A stretch of 64,000 nucleotides of DNA from Candidatus Poribacteria bacterium (lineage in GTDB: Bacteria; Poribacteria; WGA-4E; WGA-3G): positions 1-64,000 of the forward strand of contig JAPPCZ010000083.1 of the NCBI GenBank assembly GCA_028824685.1. Direction: 5' to 3'. Under the pieces are notes generated by a model. It was given only the letters and a program-made list of their open reading frames with translations, made no database searches and was not told the DNA's origin. Positions 26,871 through 36,857 of the stretch are shown here, one piece after another; the first letter of the stretch is position 1, and the number at the start of each line of letters is the position of its first letter. A program made the translations under genes and the position numbers.

Positions 26871-27033
26871 TAGAGCCATTCAGTTTTCAAATTTTCTGAA
26901 CATTTGGACATGGTCGCGAGCTGGCGCTCGCTTCTACAAAAGATGTTTTAGCATGGTCGCGAGCTGGAGCTCGCTCCTACAGGAAGAGGTCTTAGATAGA
27001 AGGTGGAAATTATTGGAGAATTGAATGGCTCTG
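26871..27033. mobile_element. MITE-like element (family 2) with 10-bp target duplication
   Basis: The ends are agagccattcagttttc and gagaattgaatggctct, an imperfect terminal inverted repeat of about 17 bases. The element is flanked directly by ATTTCTCTGG at 26861-26870 and again at 27034-27043, a perfect 10-bp direct repeat, which is expected after transposition. The interior has two copies of tggtcgcgagctgg with gctcgcttctaca or gctcgctcctaca. Confidence 0.78.
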
Positions 27034-27069
27034 ATTTCTCTGGAGGGTTGGGATTTTATGTGGTAATCA

Positions 27070-28680
27070 TTATTCTTCTATGAAACCACGCAGGCGATGG
27101 CTTCGAACGGGATGGCGGAGTTTACGGAGGGCTTTCGCCTCAATTTGACGGATACGTTCTCGTGTGACATCAAAAACGACACCGACCTCTTCAAGCGTTT
27201 TTGGGTAACCGGTCGTAATGCAAAGTGCCTCAATCCGATCGCGTGTTGCTTCAGACAACAAAGGGGTAGCAGTATCGTCTTCAATCCCGAAGCGGAGGAT
27301 GATTACCTCTCTTTCCCGTTCAGACAGATCTGCAAGTGCCTCTTGGATACGTTCTTTGAGAATGCTAAGCTCAGCTTCTGTGGCTGGCGACAGCACACTC
27401 GCATCTTCAATAAAATCCCCTAATTGGCTATCATCGTCATCGTCTCCGATAGGGGTTTCCAATGAGACAGTTTCTGGAACAATCCTCAAAACTTCCCTGA
27501 CTTTTTCTGCTGGAATTCCCATATCTTCAGCGATCTCTTCTGGTGTTGGTCGTCGACCCAAATCTTGGATGAGTGAACGCTCTGCTCGCCTAAGTTTATT
27601 GATCCTTTCATGCATGTGGACTGGAATACGGATGGTACGACCTTGGTCAGCAATGGCGCGGGTAATACTTTGACGTATCCACCACGTGGCGTAAGTGCTA
27701 AATTTAAAACCACGTTGATAATCAAACTTATCTACTGCTCTCATCAATCCTATATTGCCTTCCTGAATAAGATCAAGGAATTCAAGCCCCGGTGCTTGGT
27801 GTCTATACTTCTTTGCGATACTAACAACTAACCTGAGATTGGCTTCAACAATAGCCATCTTTGCATCTTGGGCATTGGTTTCGCCGGCACAAATCTGATT
27901 GGTAATAGTTTGGAGAGAATCGCGAGATATTCCGATTGTATTTAGATATTGTTGAATCTCGCGTTGATAGCGGACGATGTTAATATATGCCTCTTTTGCA
28001 GCAACCGTTTTGAAATTATGAGTCTTTGAGGTTAACCTTCCGTTGAACCACTCTTGTGGGAGTTTATGTCGTTTTTGGAGGCGTGCAATTTCTTGTTCCC
28101 GGTCAGCAATATTCCGTTCAACCTCTTTAACCTGTCCTGATATTTTGCTAATTTCTTCGCGGTCAATCCTCAATTGCTCAAGGTGTTTGACGAAGTTTGC
28201 ATAACTTCCCACTGTTTCAAATTCCACGACTGAATTGTTCTTAGCCGCTTCTTTGGCTGCAAGCAGATATTCTAATTCCAAAGTTTCAATGACTCGCATC
28301 GTCTTTTCAACTTTTTCGCGCAGCTTACGTTCCTTATCACGAGTTGAGCTGCTCGACACTTGCATATCAATAATATCAGATGCCCGTTTTTTAGCGATGA
28401 TGATTTTATAGAGAAGTTTTCGCATCTCTGCTACCGCAAGTCGAGTAGTAAAAGTTGCAGCCTGTGCCTGGCGGAGTCCCATCTCAATTTGCTGAGATAG
28501 TTCTATCTCCTTTTCTTTATCTATCAACGGTACTTTCCCCATGTCACGTAGATAAACTTTAATCAGATCTTCACGTTCACTGATTTCCCCTGGAGCGAAT
28601 TCCATTAAGTCATCATATTCAACCTGATCCGCGTTTTCGGATTCATTAAAATCAAGTGGGTATGTATTACCTAATTCCAC
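27070..28680 (-). CDS. rpoD: Primary RNA polymerase sigma factor (RpoD/SigA type)
   Basis: The product is 536 residues, starting at GTG (28680) behind GGGAG. Region 1.2 is at about 36-70 ([17 protein letters not shown]). A long helical non-conserved region follows. Region 2 spans about 270-355, with [20 protein letters not shown] and the region 2.4 segment [18 protein letters not shown]. Region 3 lies at about 355-430 and region 4 at about 445-530, with the DNA-binding [20 protein letters not shown]. Region 4 contains an extra segment of roughly 22 residues (about 465-488, after the FGIEDD motif) not present in standard RpoD. It lies downstream of dnaG and a truncated sigma paralogue on the same strand. 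Confidence 0.93.
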   Translation of the reverse strand: MELGNTYPLDFNESENADQVEYDDLMEFAPGEISEREDLIKVYLRDMGKVPLIDKEKEIELSQQIEMGLRQAQAATFTTRLAVAEMRKLLYKIIIAKKRASDIIDMQVSSSSTRDKERKLREKVEKTMRVIETLELEYLLAAKEAAKNNSVVEFETVGSYANFVKHLEQLRIDREEISKISGQVKEVERNIADREQEIARLQKRHKLPQEWFNGRLTSKTHNFKTVAAKEAYINIVRYQREIQQYLNTIGISRDSLQTITNQICAGETNAQDAKMAIVEANLRLVVSIAKKYRHQAPGLEFLDLIQEGNIGLMRAVDKFDYQRGFKFSTYATWWIRQSITRAIADQGRTIRIPVHMHERINKLRRAERSLIQDLGRRPTPEEIAEDMGIPAEKVREVLRIVPETVSLETPIGDDDDDSQLGDFIEDASVLSPATEAELSILKERIQEALADLSEREREVIILRFGIEDDTATPLLSEATRDRIEALCITTGYPKTLEEVGVVFDVTRERIRQIEAKALRKLRHPVRSHRLRGFIEE

Positions 28681-28799
28681 CAGTCAGTTCTCCCTTTCAT
28701 GTTGTGAATTCTTTGGGCTATTCTCTCTTGACACTTTTGTGCTTGTTTTAAAATTTACTGAGCAAGACGTGCCTTCAATTTGACAATTATACAAACTAC

Positions 28800-29357
28800 C
28801 TATGTGTTGGGATCGTCGTTTCCTTCTGCTGAAGCGATAGCACGGGAAATACTTTGACGTACCCACCAAGTAACGTAAGTGTTAAACTGAAAACCGCCTT
28901 GATAATCATAGTTATCAATCGCTTTCATTAAACCGATGTTACCTTCCTGAATCAGATCGAAAAATTCACGACCTTGAACTTCCTCCTTAAATCTCTTAAC
29001 GATACTAACGACCAACCAGAAATTTGCTTTTACAATCGCCATTTTAGCATCTTGGGCATTATTAATTACGCTGGAATCAATCTGTTTCGTAATTTCTTGC
29101 AGCTTATCGCGAGAGATGCAGAAAGTTTGAATGTGTTGTTTCATTTCGTGCTGATTGCGAGCAATCTTGAGATATGCTTGCTTAACAGCATCTGTTTCAA
29201 AATCATGGGTTTCGGCGTTGAATTCTCTATCAAACCATTCAGCAGGGATGTTATGTTCCTTTACGAGCCGCGAAATTTCCTGTTCGTGTTCATTAATATT
29301 ACGTTCAACTTCTTTAAACTGAAAATCAAGCGGATGTGCATTTCCCAAGTCCATCAT
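28800..29357 (-). CDS. Truncated sigma-70 paralogue (non-conserved helix plus region 2 only)
   Basis: The 185-residue product aligns with RpoD next to it. The first ten or so residues match its N-terminus (LGNAHPLDF against LGNTYPLDF). The sequence then jumps to RpoD residue about 183 ([17 protein letters not shown]) and follows it through region 2 ([37 protein letters not shown]). It stops before region 3. Region 1.2 and the -35-binding region 4 are absent. The start ATG overlaps the dnaG stop as ATGA and has AAGGAG, so it is positioned to be expressed. It could compete for core polymerase, act with a partner, or be an intermediate in gene decay; I cannot decide by eye. Confidence 0.8.
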   Translation of the reverse strand: MMDLGNAHPLDFQFKEVERNINEHEQEISRLVKEHNIPAEWFDREFNAETHDFETDAVKQAYLKIARNQHEMKQHIQTFCISRDKLQEITKQIDSSVINNAQDAKMAIVKANFWLVVSIVKRFKEEVQGREFFDLIQEGNIGLMKAIDNYDYQGGFQFNTYVTWWVRQSISRAIASAEGNDDPNT

Positions 29358-31225
29358 TTGCTCTCCTTCTCAATATTACCAGTAATTTGAGGGGTATCCG
29401 TATCTTCGTCAGACTGTGGAGAATTTCCTGTCTGTTCAAGAAAATCTTTCTGTACAAAAGCACGTCTTTGGTTTGATAAGTCTACAAGTTCTTTTAGTTT
29501 TTCAAGATCATCTTCCCCCTCTGCAAGAGCGTTTGACCTGATACGTTGTTCAGTTTCTTGTAATACGAAACTTTTTAGTTTCCTTAGACATCCTTCAATT
29601 CTGGCATGGGGGTTAGGAATGTTCTTTTTCCTGATAAGTGCGTTGGTAATTATGTTCTTAAGTGTTTCGTCCTCACAAGTGTTAAGGATGTGTTGTATAT
29701 CAACGTTTTCTTCGTTCTCACTGGCATCCCAAAGCAGTTGCATAACGTTTGCGAGGCGGGAATTTGTTATTTCTTGGTAGTGTAGCAATGTCTTCACTTC
29801 GGAAATTAGTTCGGGAACCTGGATTAAAACTTGGACTAATTGCCATTCAATTTGTTCGCGTGGGGACAACTTCTTTGAGGTTGTTTTTTGACTCGGTACG
29901 TTACGAGGTGTTGTATTCTCTTTCAAACCTAAATCTCGCAATTCCCGCCAAAGTAATCCTTCATCAATTTCAAGTTCCTTTACAGCGTATTTTACATATT
30001 CTGTTCGTTCGACTCGGTTTTTTATGTTCACAAGTATCGCGCTAATGTCTTTGACAACTTGTGTTTTGACATCAGGACGGCGGATATTCTTTTCTTGAAT
30101 TGCGGATTGAATTTGAAATTCAATTAGGTTTATCGCTTTATCGATTAGTTCACTGAAAGCACCCGCGCCGTTCTGCTTGACATAGGAATCTGGATCATCA
30201 CCTTTTGGCATGAGGGCAATCCGCACACGAATCTCTTCACCGATGAGTCTATGCAATCCACGTTGTGCTGCTTGCAATCCAGATGCGTCACCATCAAAAA
30301 CGATGACAACTTCAGGCGTATACCTTTTCAATAACGCTGCATGTTCCTCGCTTAAAGATGTGCCTGATGAGGCTATGACGTTTTCAATTCCATGTTGATG
30401 TAGCATCAAGACATCCATATATCCTTCTACAAGAATGGCAGACTGCTTTCTGGATATAGATTGTCTCGCTTTATCAAGATTGAAAAGGATTCTGCTTTTG
30501 TCGTATAGAACCGTTGTGGGAGAATTTAGATATTTCGGTTGATGCTCATCAGATAACGCACGACCACCAAATCCGACTGGCACTCCTTGTGCATTGTAAA
30601 TTGGAAATAGTATTCGATTCCAGAAACGGTCTTGAGGACCTTGATCTTCATTTTTAATCAATCCAGCATCAACCAATTGCTGCACTGTCCAACCTTCATG
30701 AGTTGCTGCTTTTACCAAATCACGCCTCTGTTGTTTCGCGTAACCGAGTTGGAACAGTTGATTAGTTTGTGAATTCACACCACGGTTTTTGAGATACTCA
30801 CGTGCATGTTGGCTATGTTGTCCAGTACGCAGTAGTTCGTGGTAGTATTTCACTGCGAACCTGTTAAGTTCACTCAAATCATTGATAAGTTTTTGTCTGG
30901 CACTGGATTTTGCATCTCGTGTCGGCAACGAAATATTTGCACGTTCTGCGAGCCATTCAATCGCCTCAATAAAAGTTTTTCCTTCATGTTTTTGCAGGAA
31001 ATGAATGACATTACCACCTGTTTGGCATCCAAAACAGTAGAATATCTGTTTTTCTGGTGACACTGAAAATGAAGGTGTCTTTTCTTCGTGAAATGGACAG
31101 AGCGCTTGGTAGTTTCGTCCAGCTTGTTTGAGTGCAACACCAGATTCAGAAATTACGTCTACGATATTATTTTGTGTCCGAATTTCCTCAATCGTTTCGG
31201 GTGGTATATAGTTTCTTGTTGCCAT
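29354..31225 (-). CDS. dnaG: DNA primase
   Basis: The 623-residue product makes RNA primers at the replication fork. The CHC2 zinc finger is at C43, H46, C64, C67 (CPFHEEK, CFGC). The TOPRIM catalytic domain follows at about 260-345, with ILVEGYMDV and [14 protein letters not shown] holding the metal-binding acidic residues. The C-terminal roughly 150 residues form the helical DnaB-interacting domain. Gene order mutS2, dnaG, sigma fragment, rpoD resembles the macromolecular synthesis operon. Confidence 0.95.
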   Translation of the reverse strand: MATRNYIPPETIEEIRTQNNIVDVISESGVALKQAGRNYQALCPFHEEKTPSFSVSPEKQIFYCFGCQTGGNVIHFLQKHEGKTFIEAIEWLAERANISLPTRDAKSSARQKLINDLSELNRFAVKYYHELLRTGQHSQHAREYLKNRGVNSQTNQLFQLGYAKQQRRDLVKAATHEGWTVQQLVDAGLIKNEDQGPQDRFWNRILFPIYNAQGVPVGFGGRALSDEHQPKYLNSPTTVLYDKSRILFNLDKARQSISRKQSAILVEGYMDVLMLHQHGIENVIASSGTSLSEEHAALLKRYTPEVVIVFDGDASGLQAAQRGLHRLIGEEIRVRIALMPKGDDPDSYVKQNGAGAFSELIDKAINLIEFQIQSAIQEKNIRRPDVKTQVVKDISAILVNIKNRVERTEYVKYAVKELEIDEGLLWRELRDLGLKENTTPRNVPSQKTTSKKLSPREQIEWQLVQVLIQVPELISEVKTLLHYQEITNSRLANVMQLLWDASENEENVDIQHILNTCEDETLKNIITNALIRKKNIPNPHARIEGCLRKLKSFVLQETEQRIRSNALAEGEDDLEKLKELVDLSNQRRAFVQKDFLEQTGNSPQSDEDTDTPQITGNIEKESK

Positions 31226-31276
31226 GAGAAGACCTCTAAATCAACATGTTGACTATTTCAGAAGAAAACTATCAAG

Positions 31277-33715
31277 TTATTCTTTGAATTTAACGACAGT
31301 AACACCCTCTCCACCTTCACTATGGGGAGCGTATTGATAATTAGCGACGTGTGGGTTCGTATCTAATACCTCGTGAACCGCGCTACGTAATGCCCCAGTA
31401 CCCTTTCCGTGCAGAATTCTCACAGTTAATAATCCTGCAAGGTAGGCATCGTCCAGATATTTGTCCGTAATGTCTAATCCTTCTTTAACAAGCATGCCAT
31501 GAATACACAGTTCCTCTTGAACTGAATTTGCTTTGCTATATTGCATTTCCAGAACAGAAGCAGTGAGATTTTGCGATTCTTTTTTCGGCACAACATTGTC
31601 AATATCGTTATAAGATAGCTGCATTTGCATACTGCCAACCCTTATCTGTAAAGGCGTACTGCTATGTTTATCAATAGTGGTAACCTCCCCAAATCGATTC
31701 AACTTTATTATTCGGACTTTGTCACCAACCTTAACAGAGAGTTTGTTTTTCTTGGTTTGTTTTTCGGGCGGGTCGGGTTTGAGTTGTTTTTTGGCGGTTT
31801 CAATTTTTGTGAATGCTTCGCGGATACTGGCTTTGGAGGCTTGCTCACGACGAATATCTGCAACTATATTATCTACTGTTCGGCGAGCTGTAGATACTAT
31901 TTCCAGTGCTTCTTTTTCAGCGTCTTGTAGACGGGTTTCTTGTTCTGTTTCAAATGTATCAATTAACTCTTTATGTTTCTGATATTCTGTTTCAGCGAGA
32001 CGAATTTTTTCATGGAGTTGTTCACGTTCGGTATCCAATTCCCGTTGTGTTTGTTGTAGTTGGATGAGTAGGTCTTCCACAGCAATATTATTATTTCCCA
32101 AGTTGCTTTCTGCGTCAGCGAGGATACGGGAAGGGAGTCCTAATTGTTCTGCGATTTTCAGGGCATTACTACTTCCAGGAACACCTATCTTCAAACGGTA
32201 AGTCGGTTTTAATGTGCTCCAATCAAATTCCATTGAAGCGTTTTCCATGTTATTTTGTGTGTGGGTATAAGCCTTAAGCGCACCATAATGTGTCGTAACG
32301 ATTGTACTGACATTTCGTTCGCTCAACCAAGCCAAGATCGCCATACCGAGTGCCGTTCCTTCAGTCGGGTCGGTGCCCGCTCCGATCTCGTCCAATAGGA
32401 CAAGAGTATGTGCGGATTCAGAGTTCTCAATTGCGTTCAGCATTTCAGCAATCTTCGTGATATGTGAGGAAAAGGTGCTAAGACTCTGTTCTATGTTCTG
32501 ATCGTCACCTATATCGGCAAATATGTGATTAAAAATCGGGAGTTCGCTACCACTTGCTGCTGGAATATGTAACCCAGATTGTGCCATCAAACACAATAGC
32601 CCTACCGTTTTTAACACAACAGTTTTTCCACCCGTATTCGGACCTGTGATGACAAGTGTCCTGAAACTTTTGCCAACGCGTACATCTGTGGGAACAACCC
32701 GTGTAGGTTGTCTATGTTCTGGTTTGGCATGTTCTGATGTTTTTTGTTTTTTGGATTGAGCATTGGCGCGGACTTGGAATTCCAGGAGAGGGTGTCGCGC
32801 TTCAGAAAGGTTTACAACACCGTTCGTATTTAATTTGGGTTCAACGGCATTCAATTCATGGCTAAATCGGGCTTTGGCATTTAGGAAGTCAAGTTCAGCG
32901 AGCAGATTAAGAGCAGATTCAAAATCATCTATCCGTTCACGTATTCGGTCAGTTAGATCCAACAGAATCTTACGAATCTCTCGATTTTCAGCTTCAACTG
33001 CCTCATGAAGAGCATTGTTCATTTCAACTATTGACAAAGGTTCCATAAAATAGGTCGCACCACTGGTGGATTGACCTTGAACAACGCCGCTAAAAAAAGG
33101 CCTCGCATCTTGTTTGATTGGTATTACATAACGATTGTTTCTAAAGGTAATGACCGATTCCTGAATTGATTTTTGATGGTCGGGGGAACGGAGGATCGCT
33201 TCTAATTTTTGGTGAATGTTTTCACGGGATTTGATAAGTTTACGACGAATAGCACGTAACTCAGAACTCGCACGGTCTAAGACAGTTCCTTCAGGACTAA
33301 TACAATACGATATAATTTTAACGATTTCGTCAAAGACAGGCAGCGAATCTACTATATACAATAGTCGTGGAAAGTCTTCACGGTCCTGATTATTAAATTT
33401 CTTTTTTATTTGGGATGGTAGTTCTGCTACCTTTACAACATTTAAGAACGCCTCCGGTTCTAAGATAGCACCAGAAATAGAGGCATGTTGAAGCGTCTGA
33501 CCAATATCTGTTAATCCATTTAGCGGTATATCACCGGACTGTTGCTGAAAAGTTTTCACTTCAGTACATAATTTTAATAAATTACGTACGGTGTCCAGTG
33601 AATCAGAGGGAGCAAGTTTATCTACCCGCGCATTTCCTAACTCAGAAACCGTATACCTTTTTAATAGGTTTTTGAGTTTATCGAATTCTAAGGCTGTTTT
33701 CACGTTGGGCAGCAT
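31277..33715 (-). CDS. mutS2: MutS2 family ATPase with Smr domain
   Basis: The 812-residue product has the MutS core and lever (1-320), and the ABC-type ATPase with Walker A ITGPNTGGKT near 350-360 and Walker B LVLLDEIGAGTDPTEG near 438. A long coiled coil follows at about 540-650, then a KOW-like segment (SVKVGDKVRI), and a C-terminal Smr nuclease domain at about 735-812 with IHGMLVKEG and HGKGTGALR. It lacks MutS mismatch-recognition domain I, as expected for MutS2. Members act in recombination suppression or in ribosome rescue. It lies 51 bases upstream of dnaG. Confidence 0.94.
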   Translation of the reverse strand: MLPNVKTALEFDKLKNLLKRYTVSELGNARVDKLAPSDSLDTVRNLLKLCTEVKTFQQQSGDIPLNGLTDIGQTLQHASISGAILEPEAFLNVVKVAELPSQIKKKFNNQDREDFPRLLYIVDSLPVFDEIVKIISYCISPEGTVLDRASSELRAIRRKLIKSRENIHQKLEAILRSPDHQKSIQESVITFRNNRYVIPIKQDARPFFSGVVQGQSTSGATYFMEPLSIVEMNNALHEAVEAENREIRKILLDLTDRIRERIDDFESALNLLAELDFLNAKARFSHELNAVEPKLNTNGVVNLSEARHPLLEFQVRANAQSKKQKTSEHAKPEHRQPTRVVPTDVRVGKSFRTLVITGPNTGGKTVVLKTVGLLCLMAQSGLHIPAASGSELPIFNHIFADIGDDQNIEQSLSTFSSHITKIAEMLNAIENSESAHTLVLLDEIGAGTDPTEGTALGMAILAWLSERNVSTIVTTHYGALKAYTHTQNNMENASMEFDWSTLKPTYRLKIGVPGSSNALKIAEQLGLPSRILADAESNLGNNNIAVEDLLIQLQQTQRELDTEREQLHEKIRLAETEYQKHKELIDTFETEQETRLQDAEKEALEIVSTARRTVDNIVADIRREQASKASIREAFTKIETAKKQLKPDPPEKQTKKNKLSVKVGDKVRIIKLNRFGEVTTIDKHSSTPLQIRVGSMQMQLSYNDIDNVVPKKESQNLTASVLEMQYSKANSVQEELCIHGMLVKEGLDITDKYLDDAYLAGLLTVRILHGKGTGALRSAVHEVLDTNPHVANYQYAPHSEGGEGVTVVKFKE

Positions 33716-33900
33716 TGGTCTAACCTTCTTTCTCTTGCTATGATGGCCTAAATAAAAGTTATCTCATAAAGTGAAGCTGCGAGGCTTACAAACCCTGCTT
33801 CAATATATCAGGAGTTCTGTTAAATAAATATGAGATGGAATTAAGAATAGAAAGGAAAATATAAAAGATCCTGCGGCTTCAGAAGTGCCGCATAAATATG

Positions 33901-34917
33901 TTATCTCAAAGTACGTTTGACATCCCCCCAAGTTGTAGTTAATTTCTGTTTGGGTTCAACAGGAAGCACTTCATGTTTCCACCAGGAAATTGCAAAAATG
34001 CTACCTTCCACTTCAAATAATTGTTCTGTTTTTCCGGTAAGAAGATCGTGCAAATAGAACGCTCCCCACCGAGAGAAGATAATCGATTGACCATCAAATG
34101 ACCAATCTGTCCACATGCCGGTCTGCTTATCAACATCAAAGAGGGGTTTTATGGCTCGCGTTTCAACATCAATTGTAGACATTGTATCAAATTCTCTGTT
34201 CCATCTACGGAACAAAATTTTCGTGCCATCAGGCGACCAAACAGGATACAAATCAATATTTAATTCAGTTAATATTTCTATCTCTTTTGTTTCAAGGTCT
34301 AACAGGTAGAGTTGATCTAATCCACCGGGTCTTTCCAGTGAAAACGCAAGTTGTCTACTGTTCGGTGCCCAAGAGATTCCCCAAAAAAAGAAACTTCTTC
34401 CAAAGTGTGGTATCGCGGTCACTGCTTCCATTTCACCTGTTTCAATATCAAGTACCCAAACCTGATTTTCTTGTTGTTGCTGTTCGCGCGTCCATCCGTT
34501 AAAAGCAAGTTTCTTTCCATTCGGTGAAACAGCTAAAAATCGATAGGTGCCGCTAATCTCTGTAAGTAGTGTTTTATTTTTAGGGTTGTTAATATCAATT
34601 GAAAAGATATGTGATTGTGTGTCGGCACGTTGAATAAAATAGAGCGTGTCGCCTTCTGGTCCCCATGCAGGATACATTCCAGATTGATTTAAAGGCGTTG
34701 TCTTGAAATCCCCTTTTTCGGTGAAGGTCGTCATGTGGAGATTGAAATCTAATCTTCCAAGTTTGTTGTTAAACCCGGAAACAGCATAAGCAATACGTCC
34801 CGTGGGTGCTGCATCTACTGTGATAGGCAAACAGAGAAAGACTAAAATTAGTCCAAAACTTATCCGTTTTCCTATTTCAATAGTCCTAACAAGCAAATGA
34901 CGTTTTCTATCTTTCAT
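33901..34917 (-). CDS. TolB-like PD40 beta-propeller protein with C-terminal WG motif
   Basis: I start at ATG 34917 because GAGGA precedes it and the stop of the upstream TPR gene lies only one base away; a longer in-frame start at 34983 would overlap that gene. The product is 338 residues with a signal peptide of about 36 residues. PD40-type repeats (AVSPNGKKLAFNGW, VWSPDGTKILFRRW) form the propeller to about residue 310. The protein ends PVEPKQKLTTTWGDVKRTLR, carrying the motif shared with two LamG proteins and another propeller here. Secreted or periplasmic; partner unknown. Confidence 0.82.
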   Translation of the reverse strand: MKDRKRHLLVRTIEIGKRISFGLILVFLCLPITVDAAPTGRIAYAVSGFNNKLGRLDFNLHMTTFTEKGDFKTTPLNQSGMYPAWGPEGDTLYFIQRADTQSHIFSIDINNPKNKTLLTEISGTYRFLAVSPNGKKLAFNGWTREQQQQENQVWVLDIETGEMEAVTAIPHFGRSFFFWGISWAPNSRQLAFSLERPGGLDQLYLLDLETKEIEILTELNIDLYPVWSPDGTKILFRRWNREFDTMSTIDVETRAIKPLFDVDKQTGMWTDWSFDGQSIIFSRWGAFYLHDLLTGKTEQLFEVEGSIFAISWWKHEVLPVEPKQKLTTTWGDVKRTLR

Positions 34918-34918
34918 T

Positions 34919-36061
34919 TTATTCCTCTTTTCCAGCAATCGTGAGACGGTCATAATTGAGGCGAGCATGTTCATACAGTTCACGATTTAAGCCGTATGCA
35001 TCGAATTCCAAAATTCGGTCATAGGTATTTAATGCCGCACTTTGGTATCCAGATTTTTCAGTTTTACGGGCTGATTCGACACCACTAATGAATGTAGTTG
35101 CGGCTTCCTCAAAATTTCGTATGCGTTTTCGCACATCCGACAACAACCCGCCTCCCGTATCTTTTTCGACCTTATATGCTCGAATTGTATCTGTATATGT
35201 GACAAGCGATTCAAAATAAAGTTCTTCCGATTCCATCTGCTCCGCTTTTGTGAGTTCTAAAGGTTCCTCAATAACTGTGATTACCTCTTTTGCTTCATTT
35301 ATCAGTTCAGTACTTCTCTGCTCAATTCCGGCATTAAGCGTTTGCTGAAATTCGTCTATAATCGTCATATAAGATGTCTTCGCATCTTCTACTGCGTTTA
35401 ATTTTTCATGACAAAGTGCTTGATTGTACTTGGCACTGGTAAGAACAAACTGGCGAATTTCAGGTGCAAGTTGGGGGGTGTTTGGAAACGCTCTCGCCTC
35501 ATAAGCTGAAATCGCGTTTGCGTAGTCTCCTTCTTGTTCGAAACAGTTGCCTACTGCCTTTTGCGCATACATTGCATAAATCTGATTTTCAGATTTATGC
35601 GTTTCTACAATTTCCTCAAATTGTGCACGTGCTTCGGCATATTTGCCTTGATAATAGAGACTTTTAGCATAATTATACCGTGCTTTGTCAGCTAAGGGCG
35701 TATTCGGATATTTCTCAAAAACTAACTGTAATTTTTCTTCAGCATTTTCAAAGGTGACTTTTTCAGACTTTGCTTCGTCTTCAGTGTCATCTTCACTTTC
35801 GCTCGGTGCAGAAACATCTAAGAAACTTTTTTCAGCTTCTTTATATGTTTCCGTAGCATTAGAAAGGTTCGCAGCAGCTTCAGCGTATGTTTTCTCCTGA
35901 TTTTGGGTGTAGACTAAATAACCTACTACCCCAATAATCACAATTGCCAGCGTTATGCTAATGCTTATGGCATTATTCTTCAGAAAAGAGTAACAGCTTA
36001 GAACCAAGTCAATAAACTTATCTTCTTGGATTTCTTCTTTGGTCAATCGATTTTGCGCCAT
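34919..36061 (-). CDS. Membrane-anchored TPR protein
   Basis: The 380-residue product has one transmembrane helix at about 30-52 (AISISITLAIVIIGVVGYLV). A periplasmic-side region follows with TPR-like helices: YPNTPLADKARYNYAKSLYYQGKYAEARAQ and later repeats such as GNCFEQEGDYANAISAYEAR. The architecture resembles YfgM or CpoB/BamD-type envelope proteins, which act as scaffolds. GAGGAAA precedes the ATG. It is immediately upstream of, and probably coupled to, the propeller gene, a layout reminiscent of Tol-Pal gene sets, though TolA, Pal and TolQR are not here. Confidence 0.75.
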   Translation of the reverse strand: MAQNRLTKEEIQEDKFIDLVLSCYSFLKNNAISISITLAIVIIGVVGYLVYTQNQEKTYAEAAANLSNATETYKEAEKSFLDVSAPSESEDDTEDEAKSEKVTFENAEEKLQLVFEKYPNTPLADKARYNYAKSLYYQGKYAEARAQFEEIVETHKSENQIYAMYAQKAVGNCFEQEGDYANAISAYEARAFPNTPQLAPEIRQFVLTSAKYNQALCHEKLNAVEDAKTSYMTIIDEFQQTLNAGIEQRSTELINEAKEVITVIEEPLELTKAEQMESEELYFESLVTYTDTIRAYKVEKDTGGGLLSDVRKRIRNFEEAATTFISGVESARKTEKSGYQSAALNTYDRILEFDAYGLNRELYEHARLNYDRLTIAGKEE

Positions 36062-36090
36062 GATTTCCTCGGTGTTTTCTTCGCATTCAA

Positions 36091-36161
36091 GCGGGTGACG
36101 GGAATTGAACCCGCGACCCTCAGCTTGGGAAGCTGAGGCTCTACCGCTGAGCTACACCCGC
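36091..36161 (-). tRNA. tRNA-Gly(CCC)
   Basis: A 71-nt cloverleaf lies on the minus strand, with acceptor GCGGGTG/CACCCGC, D arm AGCTCAGCGGTAGAGC and an anticodon stem-loop whose loop TTCCCAA gives anticodon CCC. The T arm has GGTTCAATTCC. CCA is not encoded. Confidence 0.93.
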
Positions 36162-36338
36162 GCCCTTTAGGCAATTATATCATATCTAAAAGGGAATTGT
36201 CAAGACAAAGATATGAAAACAATATACAGCGATATTTATCCGCTTCTGACAATTGAATTCTCACTACGTGTTGGGTCTAATCAAATTTTTGGTTTCATAA
36301 CATTATTGCCAAGACAACACAATATTTTAAGACAACGA

Positions 36339-36365
36339 AAGACGGGCAATCTATTTACCCGTCTT
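36339..36365 (-). terminator. Terminator-like hairpin after the peroxiredoxin gene
   Basis: An eight-base-pair stem (aagacggg with cccgtctt) with an 11-base loop lies 28 bases after the stop of the minus-strand peroxiredoxin gene. It is followed on that strand by a T-rich stretch. Confidence 0.6.
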
Positions 36366-36392
36366 CGTAGTTGTTAGATGCAGAATTGTTGC

Positions 36393-36857
36393 TCATAGTT
36401 TGTCAAGTTCGTTTAGGACTTGTTCTGCAGTCAGTGTATTATCCGGTGGTGCATCTTCAACGTGTTTGAAGGCAATTTTACCTGTTTCATCAACGATAAA
36501 AACACCGCGGGTCGTTATACCGACTTCTTCAAGTGCCATGCCATATTGTTTTGAGACTTCAAGATTCATGTCTGAGAGGAGTGGAAAACTGACGCCACCG
36601 AGTGCTTCACTCCATGCTTTGTGTGCAAACGTTGAGTCGCGATTGATAGCAACCACATCTGCACCTTTAGCGCGAATAGCGTCTAAGTTCTCATTAAAGT
36701 CTGGAACTTGTTCTGAACACACAGGCGAAAAATCAAGCGGATAAAAAAGAATTACCAACTTTTTCCCCTCAAAATCAGCCAAATTAACATCTGTATCTTC
36801 CTGGCCTGTAGACCCTGATAAACTAAAATCTGGAGCAGCTTTTCCTATTTCTGCCAT
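36393..36857 (-). CDS. Peroxiredoxin, AhpE/BCP-like
   Basis: The 154-residue product reduces hydroperoxides. The peroxidatic cysteine is C47 in DFSPVCSEQVP, with the usual upstream Pro and Thr replaced by Ser (PLDFSPVC). No other cysteine is present, so it is a 1-Cys type that must be recycled by an external thiol, like AhpE. The conserved arginine lies in TRGVFIVDETGKI. Cytosolic; no signal peptide. It has a very good AGGAGGT ribosome-binding site. Confidence 0.92.
   Translation of the reverse strand: MAEIGKAAPDFSLSGSTGQEDTDVNLADFEGKKLVILFYPLDFSPVCSEQVPDFNENLDAIRAKGADVVAINRDSTFAHKAWSEALGGVSFPLLSDMNLEVSKQYGMALEEVGITTRGVFIVDETGKIAFKHVEDAPPDNTLTAEQVLNELDKL

Noticed and set aside
28684..28869. 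Frameshifted continuation of the sigma fragment into regions 3 and 4
   Set aside because: After [11 protein letters not shown] no frame up to rpoD matches RpoD regions 3 or 4, so the truncation is by deletion, not a recent frameshift.
34919..36061. Complete Tol-Pal locus
   Set aside because: Only a TPR membrane protein and a TolB-like propeller are adjacent; tolQ, tolR, tolA and pal are absent and the propeller lacks the TolB N-terminal domain.
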